From Flagellimonas sp947499585 (GTDB lineage Bacteria; Bacteroidota; Bacteroidia; Flavobacteriales; Flavobacteriaceae), in the NCBI RefSeq assembly GCF_044596045.1, contig NZ_CP138995.1:2356001-2420000 (forward strand): a DNA stretch of 64,000 nucleotides, in the 5' to 3' direction. A program made the position numbers and the translations under genes. Every line of letters begins with the position of its first letter. Position 1 is the first letter of the stretch. Below are positions 42,445-49,869 of this stretch, in pieces. Under the pieces are notes generated by a model that worked only from the letters and a program-made list of their open reading frames with translations, was not told the origin of the DNA and made no database searches.

Positions 42445-44136
42445 TTATTGTCGTGGGCTTTTTTGATTTGTATACCCAGGTCCTCTAACCACTTGTCCGG
42501 GCAATTCACCAGTATGTTCTCCACCTTTAAGTACTTGAGTTCCATTGACAAAAACATGTACCATACCTGTCGAGAACTGCAAAGGTTTTTCAAATGTCGC
42601 GTGATCTTGAATTTCATTTGGATTAAATATTGCCAAATCTGCATAGAAGCCTTCTTTTAGTGCTCCACGTTTTTTGATTTTCAAATTGGTGGCTGGGAGG
42701 GTAGTTAGTTTATAGATAGCCTCCTCCAAGGAAATCACTTTTTCATCTCTCACATATTTGCCAAGCAAACGGGCAAAATTGCCGTATGCACGAGGGTGTG
42801 TACTCGATTTAAGGAAAACACCTTCGGGAGCAGAAGATTCAGCATCTGAACCAAAGCTCATATAGGGTAACGCAATTTGCTTTTTTACATTTTCCTCTGA
42901 CATCAAAAAATACACTGTTCCAACTCTACTACCATCTTGAATCACTAAATCCATCGCTGTTTCTTCTGGGGACAGGTTTCGCATTTTCGCTACTTCAGCT
43001 AAGGTCTTACCTGTGAGGTATTTCAAACTATCATTTTTAAATCCAATTAGCATTATTTTGTCCGCAGATTCTGCTGCCTGCATCAAGCTTTCCCATTCGT
43101 CAGTTGGAGTGGTCATTTCTTTTATAACTTGTTTGCGAATTACAGAGTCTTGTAACCGCTCTGCCCATTTATCATAACCTCCTTCTTGAACCCAAGGTGG
43201 CATGGAGGCATCTAAACCTGTAGCTCCGGCAATATACGTGTACATATCCGTAGTGATTTGCAAACCTGCTGACCTAGCTGAGTCAATTTTTGCGACCACA
43301 TCATCAAACTTGTCCCAATTGGCTCTTCCACTTTGTTTAAGATGGTAGACTTCTGCTCTAATATTAGCTTTATCAGCAATTTGTATCAATTCGTCCAAGC
43401 TCTCTAATATTTTTCCGCCTTCGCTTCTCATATGTGATATGTACATCCCATCATATTCAGCTGCCACTTTGCAGATTTCAATTAATTCTTCGGTACTGGA
43501 ATAGAATGCAGGAGCATAAATTAGCGATGAGCCAATACCCAAGGCTCCTTCCTCCATAGCTTGCTTTACCATCAATCGCATGGAATCAAGCTCTACATCT
43601 GAAGGTGGTCGGTCTTCAAATCCAATGGCATGGATCCGAAGCGTTGTAGCACCTACGAATGAAGCCACATTGGGGGAGATACCTTTTTCAACCAGAAAAT
43701 CCAGATATTGTGCCAGTGTCGTCCATTTGATCTCGTATTTGATGTCGCCTTGTCTTTCCTGTTCTTCTTTTTTCATTTTTTCGTTCCATGGCCCCATTGA
43801 CCACCCTTCTCCGAAAACTTCCAATGTCACACCTTGTCTGATATCACTTTGAGAGGTACCATCTTCTATCAAAGCGTCTACGGACCAGCTGAGCATATTT
43901 ATAAAACCAGGAGCTACCACCAGACCTGAAGCATTGATTTCTAACTCGCTTTTTGCTCCTTGTAGATTGCCTATAGCTGCAATAGTATCCGCTCTTATGC
44001 CAATATCACCTGTATAGGATGCATTACCGGAACCATCAACAATTTGACCGTTTTTGATAAGTACATCATAGGATTCGGTAGAAGAGCATCCATATAAAAT
44101 GGAGACACCTAGTAAGATTTGAAAAAGTGGTTTCAT
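42445..44136 (-). CDS. D-aminoacylase-like amidohydrolase lipoprotein
   Basis: With ATG at 44136 the protein has 563 residues and a lipobox (SILYGC, Cys17). It follows the N-acyl-D-amino-acid deacylase pattern: YDVLIKNGQIVDGSGN at the start, and ISHMRSEGG and VYHLKQSG carrying metal-site His residues. FGSDAESSAPEG holds the catalytic Asp, and HPRAYGNFARLLGKYVRDE follows. The first metal motif HxH after PGFID is missing: the sequence is APGFINMLSWS (L82, W84). The Cys ligand region reads VTLEVFGEGWSMGP. It is probably exported and acts on acylated D-amino acids or a related amide with an altered metal site. It is a single gene. Confidence 0.85.
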   Translation of the reverse strand: MKPLFQILLGVSILYGCSSTESYDVLIKNGQIVDGSGNASYTGDIGIRADTIAAIGNLQGAKSELEINASGLVVAPGFINMLSWSVDALIEDGTSQSDIRQGVTLEVFGEGWSMGPWNEKMKKEEQERQGDIKYEIKWTTLAQYLDFLVEKGISPNVASFVGATTLRIHAIGFEDRPPSDVELDSMRLMVKQAMEEGALGIGSSLIYAPAFYSSTEELIEICKVAAEYDGMYISHMRSEGGKILESLDELIQIADKANIRAEVYHLKQSGRANWDKFDDVVAKIDSARSAGLQITTDMYTYIAGATGLDASMPPWVQEGGYDKWAERLQDSVIRKQVIKEMTTPTDEWESLMQAAESADKIMLIGFKNDSLKYLTGKTLAEVAKMRNLSPEETAMDLVIQDGSRVGTVYFLMSEENVKKQIALPYMSFGSDAESSAPEGVFLKSSTHPRAYGNFARLLGKYVRDEKVISLEEAIYKLTTLPATNLKIKKRGALKEGFYADLAIFNPNEIQDHATFEKPLQFSTGMVHVFVNGTQVLKGGEHTGELPGQVVRGPGYTNQKSPRQ

Positions 44137-44321
44137 ATTGTTCAGTTTAATTGACCATAACAACCCGCTAAACGCAGTTCGATGATTTCTACGGAAATAT
44201 AATAAAATCATACAACAATGAAACCAGAATTTGGACTACCTAAAAATCTGGTCTTATTGTTCATCAAGAAGGCCGCGTTAGCGGTCGTACCTTGTTGATT
44301 TAGTTTGATATCGGGTAAAAT

Positions 44322-44354
44322 AAAAAAGCCCGTAAACATAATGTTTACGGGCTT
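44322..44354 (-). terminator. Terminator of tRNA-Ser
   Basis: AAGCCCGTAAACA and TGTTTACGGGCTT form a 13-bp stem. On the minus strand it is followed by TTTTATTTTA, 26 bases beyond the tRNA 3' end. Confidence 0.88.
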
Positions 44355-44379
44355 CTGGTGGAATTTGGCAATTCCCAAG

Positions 44380-44464
44380 CGGAGAAAGAGGGATTCGAAC
44401 CCCCGGAGGTGTGACCCTCAACAGTTTTCAAGACTGCCGCATTCGACCACTCTGCCATTTCTCC
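44380..44464 (-). tRNA. tRNA-Ser (anticodon UGA)
   Basis: On the minus strand the acceptor arms GGAGAAA and TTTCTCC pair, with discriminator G. The anticodon loop CTTGAAA gives UGA, which reads UCA-type serine codons. A class II long variable arm (GAGGGTCACACCTC) and the T loop GGTTCGAATCC are present. The 3' CCA is not encoded. The terminator follows directly. Confidence 0.96.
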
Positions 44465-44568
44465 TAATGCGGGTGCAAATATACTAACCTTTTTTATTTC
44501 TTTATAGCCTCTTCACTTTATTTTTTTTAAGTCGAAAGATTCCAATTTAAGCTACTATTTTTACGCCC

Positions 44569-45324
44569 ATGGATCAATGGTACCATTATGCACTTTTAAT
44601 TATTGTGGGTTTTGCGGTTGGTTTTATCAATACCATTGCAGGGGGAGGTTCTTTACTTTCTTTACCAACATTAATTTTCCTTGGACTACCACCTAGCGTG
44701 GCCAATGGCACCAATAGAGTAGCTATTGTTATACAGACCGCCATGGCAACCGCGGGTTTTAAAAGTAAGGGAGTGTCTACATATCCTTTTAATATCTATT
44801 TGGGTATTTCGGCTTTTTTAGGGTCTATTATCGGAGCAAAGATTGCAGTTGATATTGATGGCGAAGCATTTAACAGGATTCTTGCCATTGTAATGATGGC
44901 AGTGGTTTTGATTATCATTTTTAAACCTAAAATGAAGCTCATTGAAATGCAAGAACGCCTTACTGGAAAATATTTATGGCTCAGTATTGTAGTATTTTTC
45001 TTTTTTGGTATTTATGGAGGGTTTATTAATGCAGGTTTGGGGTTTTTAATGATTTTGTTTATGCATTTTGTCAATAGAATGAATTTGGTAAGAGTGAATG
45101 CGACAAAAGTGGTCGTGGTCTTTATCTATATGTTGTCCGCTTTAGCTGTATTTGCTTTTAATGATAAGGTAAATTGGAAACTTGGGTTCATTTTGGCCAT
45201 TGGAAATGGAACAGGTGCTTGGGTGGCCAGTAGATTCTCGGTTAAAAAAGGAGATGGATTTATAAAGACATTTTTGGTGGTCATGGTGGTTGCCATGGCA
45301 ATTAAATTGTGGTTCTTTACATAA
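44569..45324 (+). CDS. TauE/SafE-family membrane permease
   Basis: This 251-residue integral membrane protein has about eight helices. The family's first motif is FAVGFINTIAGGGSLLSLPTL, and the internal repeat is GIYGGFINAGLGFLMI. Such proteins export sulfite, sulfoacetate or other organic anions, or import sulfur compounds; the substrate here is unknown. It lies 104 bases from the tRNA gene (divergent) and 46 bases before the DegT gene on the same strand. Confidence 0.9.
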   Translation: MDQWYHYALLIIVGFAVGFINTIAGGGSLLSLPTLIFLGLPPSVANGTNRVAIVIQTAMATAGFKSKGVSTYPFNIYLGISAFLGSIIGAKIAVDIDGEAFNRILAIVMMAVVLIIIFKPKMKLIEMQERLTGKYLWLSIVVFFFFGIYGGFINAGLGFLMILFMHFVNRMNLVRVNATKVVVVFIYMLSALAVFAFNDKVNWKLGFILAIGNGTGAWVASRFSVKKGDGFIKTFLVVMVVAMAIKLWFFT

Positions 45325-45370
45325 ACTATTTGTCGATTCCGTAACGACGAAAATTTTAAATTAAAATTAT

Positions 45371-46564
45371 ATGCCAGGTTTTGAACTTTTTGGAGATAAC
45401 GAACGGAAACAAGTACAGGATGTGCTTGATTCTGGAGTGTTGATGCGCTATGGATTTGATGGGAACCGACAAGGGCATTGGAAAGCAAAAGAATTGGAAG
45501 CCGCATTAGCGGAAAGAATGCAAACAAAGCATGTTCACTTATTAAGTAGCGGTACAGCTGCCCTAACAGTAGCATTGGCAAGCGCAGGAGTTGGAGCAGG
45601 GGACGAGGTAATTATGCCCACATTTACTTTTGTGGCCAGTTTTGAATCTATTTTAGCCATAGGAGCAGTCCCAATTCTTGTTGATGTTGATGATACGCTT
45701 ACTCTTAACCCCAAAATGGTAGAAGAAGCAATTACAGAACGTACCAAAGTTGTAATGCCTGTGCACATGTGTGGATCTATGGCAGACTTAGTGGCATTAA
45801 AATCTATCTGTACAAAACACGGCTTGCTATTATTGGAAGATGCATGTCAGGCTATTGGTGGCAGTTACCAAGGAAAACCTTTGGGAAGCATAGGTGACTT
45901 AGGTTGTTTTTCTTTTGATTATGTAAAGACGATTACTTGTGGGGAAGGAGGGGCTTTAATTACGAATAATGAATCGTACTATGAAAATGCCCATAAATAC
46001 TCAGATCATGGGCATGACCATTTGGGCAGCGATAGGGGAGCGGAGCAACATCCATTTTTGGGATACAATTTTAGAATTTCAGAACTGCATGCTGCAGTGG
46101 GTTTAGCACAAGTTTCAAGGTTGGATGATTTTTTAGAAATTCAAAAACGGAACTATACTATTTTAAGAGAGGTATTATCCAGTATTCCAGAAGTTACCTT
46201 TAGAAGAGTGCCAGAAGGCGGAGTGGAGAACTATTCGTTTCTGAATTTTTTCTTACCTACCGAGGAAATCACCAGGAAGTTACATGAAAACTTAGGTGCA
46301 TCTGGTGTTGATGCCTGTTTTTATTGGTATGATAACAATTGGCACTATTACCGAAAATGGGAGCATTTAACTAATTTGAAATCGTTGGGTAGTCTACCCA
46401 AAGAAGTTATAGATGGCTTACCTGACTATTCAAAATCGGATTTCTCTGCATCGGACCATTGGATAGGTCGCACTATTTCATGCTTAATTAAGCTAAGCTG
46501 GATGGAAGATGAAGTGCATCAACGAGCAGAAAGAATGGCAGGTGTCATTAAAGAGGTTGTTTAG
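45371..46564 (+). CDS. DegT/DnrJ/EryC1-family sugar aminotransferase
   Basis: This 397-residue PLP-dependent aminotransferase of the nucleotide- or keto-sugar type shows LSSGTAALTVALASAGVGAGDEV, MPTFTFVAS, PVHMCGSMADL, EDACQAIGGSYQG and the catalytic Lys in FSFDYVKTITCGEGG. HPFLGYNFRISELHAA follows. The start MPGFELFGDNE and the GVLMRYGFDG segment recall the KdnA-type enzymes that make 8-amino-Kdo for LPS; that assignment is tentative, as no partner KdnB gene is adjacent. It ends with a 4-base convergent overlap with ribBA. Confidence 0.88.
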   Translation: MPGFELFGDNERKQVQDVLDSGVLMRYGFDGNRQGHWKAKELEAALAERMQTKHVHLLSSGTAALTVALASAGVGAGDEVIMPTFTFVASFESILAIGAVPILVDVDDTLTLNPKMVEEAITERTKVVMPVHMCGSMADLVALKSICTKHGLLLLEDACQAIGGSYQGKPLGSIGDLGCFSFDYVKTITCGEGGALITNNESYYENAHKYSDHGHDHLGSDRGAEQHPFLGYNFRISELHAAVGLAQVSRLDDFLEIQKRNYTILREVLSSIPEVTFRRVPEGGVENYSFLNFFLPTEEITRKLHENLGASGVDACFYWYDNNWHYYRKWEHLTNLKSLGSLPKEVIDGLPDYSKSDFSASDHWIGRTISCLIKLSWMEDEVHQRAERMAGVIKEVV

Positions 46565-47703
46565 TAATTTACGTAATCAACAATCTCTAAACCATAGCCA
46601 ATCATACCTACACGACGCGTTTTTCCTGAATTGGTGAGTAATCTAATTTTTGAGATATTCAAATCGTGCAGAATTTGAGCACCAATACCAAAATCTTTGG
46701 TGTCCATATCAATTTTAGGCGCTTTTGTTACGCCATCAGGGGCTTGTATTTTTTTAAACTCCGCCAGACGACCCAATATATTCATATTTTGGTTTCCTTG
46801 ATTGATGAAAATCATCGCACTTTTTTCCTCCCCATTCAACGCATCAAACATTTTGCTTAACGCTTCATCAGGGTTATTGGTCAAAGTGCCCAGAATATCA
46901 TTATTGACCAAAGTAGAATTTATACGGGTCAAAATAGGCTCGCCACTTTTCCAAGTACCGCGTACCAAAGCAATATGAACTTGGTCATTGGTAGTTTGCT
47001 TATAGGCCCGTAAACGAAAATCTCCAAAGCGTGTTTTTATATCAAAAGCTTCCTTGCGCTCTATAAGACTGTCGTGCTCCATCCGGTAAGCAATTAAATC
47101 TTCAATAGAAACAATCTTAAGGTCAAACTTTTTGGCAACTTTAATAAGTTCTGGTAAGCGAGCCATGCTACCATCTTCGTTCATGATTTCAACAATCACC
47201 CCAGCAGGTTTAAGATCTGCCAATCTGGCAAAGTCAATTGCTGCTTCAGTATGTCCAGTTCTTCTCAGTACACCACCTTCTTTTGCAATCAATGGGAAAA
47301 TATGCCCCGGTCTAGCCAGTTCATGTGGTTTAGTACTTTTTTCTGTAAGTGCTATGACTGTTTTAGCTCGGTCTGCTGCTGAAATACCCGTGGTAACCCC
47401 ATTACCACGAAGGTCAACAGAAACGGTAAAAGCGGTTTCTAAAGGATCAGAGTTATGGGTAACCATTTTATGGAGTCCTAATTCTTCACACCTTCCTTCT
47501 GTAAGTGGAGTGCAGATTAGGCCACGCCCATGCTTGGCCATAAAGTTTATGGTTTCTGGGGTAACCATTTCTGCTGCGGCCAAAAAATCCCCTTCATTTT
47601 CTCTATTCTCATCATCTACAACGATAATGACCTTGCCCTGTCTGATGTCTTCAATAGCATCCTCAATGGCATTGAGTTCTACTTTCTTTTCTTTGGTAAC
47701 CAT
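46561..47703 (-). CDS. ribBA: RibBA: DHBP synthase with a degenerate GTP cyclohydrolase II domain
   Basis: This 380-residue protein has an N-terminal RibB domain (about 1-210) with full catalytic signatures: DDENRENEGD, HGRGLICTPL, TGISAADRAKT and RTGHTEAAID. It makes 3,4-dihydroxy-2-butanone 4-phosphate for riboflavin. The C-terminal half aligns with GTP cyclohydrolase II by position (RFGDFRLRAY..., ILHDLNISKIRLLTN). The zinc-binding segment, normally ECLTGDxFxSxRCDCG, reads STLVNNDILGTLTNNPD with no Cys, so that activity is probably lost. It is the last gene of the envelope run; its start touches the LptF/G-like stop by one base. Confidence 0.93.
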   Translation of the reverse strand: MVTKEKKVELNAIEDAIEDIRQGKVIIVVDDENRENEGDFLAAAEMVTPETINFMAKHGRGLICTPLTEGRCEELGLHKMVTHNSDPLETAFTVSVDLRGNGVTTGISAADRAKTVIALTEKSTKPHELARPGHIFPLIAKEGGVLRRTGHTEAAIDFARLADLKPAGVIVEIMNEDGSMARLPELIKVAKKFDLKIVSIEDLIAYRMEHDSLIERKEAFDIKTRFGDFRLRAYKQTTNDQVHIALVRGTWKSGEPILTRINSTLVNNDILGTLTNNPDEALSKMFDALNGEEKSAMIFINQGNQNMNILGRLAEFKKIQAPDGVTKAPKIDMDTKDFGIGAQILHDLNISKIRLLTNSGKTRRVGMIGYGLEIVDYVNY

Positions 47704-49214
47704 TATTCTTTAGAAGCTTTTTCTTTCTTTTTGAACAGGTTTTTTATCCCGTCCACAATATGTCCAAATCCTATTAGGCCTTTATCTGCAGTGGCTCTTC
47801 TGGTTAAAGAGATTCCAAGTGGAAGCATGATCAATGTTGGGAGCCATGCCCCTAAAATGTTGCTTATGTTTCCTTCCTTGGCATAATTGCTGGCAAATAC
47901 CCCAATAAAATAATAGGTCAAAAATAACATAATAGCAACAACCATAGGTAAGCCCAGTCCCCCTTTTCTGATAATGGCCCCTAAAGGTGCTCCCACAAAG
48001 AAAAGGATGATACATGAAAAAGCAAGTGCGTATTTCTTATGTAAGGACAATATATGGCTGTTATAGAATTTGAATCTTTTCTGTAATTCTTCCTTTTTGG
48101 TGACTACAGTGGTCAGAATACTTGATACCGTAGTTTTTGCATTGTTTACTACCTGTAAATGCTGCCATTCGGGAAGGCTAGTCAATAGTTCATCAACTGT
48201 TTTAATAGTATCGTTGGTAATCTTTTTGTTTTTTATGGTATCATTTACCGCTGAACTTATGAGTTGTGCTTTAATAAGTGTACTATCCTTTACTTTGGTT
48301 TCAGGGAACGCTCCCATACGGTTGACAATGTTTTTAGAAAAAGCTTCAACTTTTTCCAAATTGTTCTTTCCGATAGAGTCAATATCCTTAATTAAACGGC
48401 TAACATTTTTCATCTTATCCGTGGTAATATTTCTGTCTTCTTCTAAATCTTGATTATTTAGTTCCGAAATATCTATGTTGATGGTATATGTCTCAAACTT
48501 GGACTTGGCAAACGGATGTTTTTTTCTGTCTTTGCTGCCTTTGGGCTTTAATTCCTCATAATAATGACCATCTTTTAGAACCAATTGTATAATATTGGAT
48601 TCTTCACTACTTATTAATTCACCCTCCTTAGCCTTTATGACCGTGTTGTTTACGCTTTGCTTTGTTTTTTTATGGATGATTACATTATCTAAAAAACGGT
48701 CCTGTTCCCCATACTTTTTATCCACTTTTATATTCATTCCCTCACCAGTACCTTCAAAATCACTAAAAATACCTTCGGTAATGGCCGCTGCCGGTTTTAC
48801 CTTGGCAATATTCCGCCTAAGGTTAAACATTTTTTGTTCAGATTTTGGAATAACCGTATTGGCGAAGAAGAAGGTGACCCCACCTAGCAGGATAACATAT
48901 ACGATAAGACTGCGCATACCTCTTTGCAGCGATATCCCTGAAGCTTTCATGGCCGCAAATTCATAGTTTTCCGCAAAGGTGCCAAAAGTAAGAATGGAAG
49001 CCAATAATACTGTTAATGGCAATACTTTGTCTACCAATGTTGGGATAAAGTAGAAAATAAATTTACCGATAATGACAATGCCCAGACCTTTACCCGCTAA
49101 ATCATCAATAAAGAGCCAGATTCCCTGAAAGATGAAAATAACGATCAGGATAAAGAAAGCGCTAAAGAAATTATAGAGAAATCGAGTTAAAATATACTGG
49201 TCTAGTATTTTCAA
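47703..49214 (-). CDS. LptF/LptG-family (YjgP/YjgQ) LPS transport permease
   Basis: This 503-residue protein is an inner-membrane component of the LPS-extracting ABC transporter LptB2FG. It has three N-terminal helices (MKILDQYILTRFLYNFFSAF start), a large periplasmic beta-jellyroll region with an inserted helical segment (about 210-370) making it longer than the usual ~360, and three C-terminal helices (FSCIILFFVGAPLGAIIRKGG). F versus G cannot be assigned; many Bacteroidota encode such long homologues. The start codon is TTG at 49214, since KILDQYILTRF is the natural family N-terminus and no ATG precedes it. It is 4 bases after lolA. Confidence 0.9.
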   Translation of the reverse strand: MKILDQYILTRFLYNFFSAFFILIVIFIFQGIWLFIDDLAGKGLGIVIIGKFIFYFIPTLVDKVLPLTVLLASILTFGTFAENYEFAAMKASGISLQRGMRSLIVYVILLGGVTFFFANTVIPKSEQKMFNLRRNIAKVKPAAAITEGIFSDFEGTGEGMNIKVDKKYGEQDRFLDNVIIHKKTKQSVNNTVIKAKEGELISSEESNIIQLVLKDGHYYEELKPKGSKDRKKHPFAKSKFETYTINIDISELNNQDLEEDRNITTDKMKNVSRLIKDIDSIGKNNLEKVEAFSKNIVNRMGAFPETKVKDSTLIKAQLISSAVNDTIKNKKITNDTIKTVDELLTSLPEWQHLQVVNNAKTTVSSILTTVVTKKEELQKRFKFYNSHILSLHKKYALAFSCIILFFVGAPLGAIIRKGGLGLPMVVAIMLFLTYYFIGVFASNYAKEGNISNILGAWLPTLIMLPLGISLTRRATADKGLIGFGHIVDGIKNLFKKKEKASKE

Positions 49215-49218
49215 TGCC

Positions 49219-49866
49219 TTAGTTTCTTATGATATAGTAACCTTTGTCTTCGTATTTTTTCGCGTCAAAGGTAAACAGGGTATTTGAAAGTGACTGATTT
49301 GTTTTGAAAGAATTAACGGTGATGGATGTTTTGGTGCTGTTTTCACCAGTTTGAATAAGCTTATAGATGTGTTTGGTCTGAATATCCACTCCTAACAGGA
49401 TAGATTTAATCTCAGTATTTGAGTCAATTGGGGTTAATTTCACATATTGAATTTTTCGACCTTCCACATTTTGAAGGATGTCCCATTCATAATTATGTCC
49501 GGTTCTATAAAAGGTCAGCATTTTTGACGGGGTAACAATGTTGTTGTCCTCGTTAATATCTTCAACGGTTACTTCCTCATTTTCAGGAACAATGGTATAT
49601 ACTTTTCTCCCGTCATTTAACTGCTGCGCGCCTAAATAATCAAGTATATATTTATCACCGCTTATAGTAACATTTCCATTGGTTTCTTGTTTAAGGTTTG
49701 CTTCGGTATTTTCTAAGGTAGACTTAAAATCAATGTAGATATTTTCATAGCTCATTACCTTGGTATAAACATCATCTAGCAGTGTTTTTGCTTTGGAAGA
49801 ATTTTGTCCATAAGAAAAGATGCCAAGAGTCATGATTCCTATAAAAAGAAGTTGTTTTTTAAACAT
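49219..49866 (-). CDS. lolA: LolA-like outer-membrane lipoprotein carrier
   Basis: This 215-residue periplasmic protein has a cleavable signal ending FSYG-Q. The half-barrel is rich in antiparallel strands (ETNGNVTISGDKYILDYLGAQQLNDGRKVYTIVPENEEVTV). LolA shuttles lipoproteins to the outer membrane; this Bacteroidota form is divergent but typical in length and operon position between ftsK and an LptF/G gene. It lies 3 bases downstream of ftsK and 4 bases upstream of the permease gene. Confidence 0.88.
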   Translation of the reverse strand: MFKKQLLFIGIMTLGIFSYGQNSSKAKTLLDDVYTKVMSYENIYIDFKSTLENTEANLKQETNGNVTISGDKYILDYLGAQQLNDGRKVYTIVPENEEVTVEDINEDNNIVTPSKMLTFYRTGHNYEWDILQNVEGRKIQYVKLTPIDSNTEIKSILLGVDIQTKHIYKLIQTGENSTKTSITVNSFKTNQSLSNTLFTFDAKKYEDKGYYIIRN

Positions 49867-49869
49867 GGT

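Noticed and set aside
45126..45581. 151-codon frame antisense across the TauE and DegT genes
   Set aside because: It spans two real genes in the opposite direction and has no recognisable domain.
47132..47713. 193-codon frame antisense to ribBA
   Set aside because: Shadow frame with Ser-rich composition over a well-identified gene.
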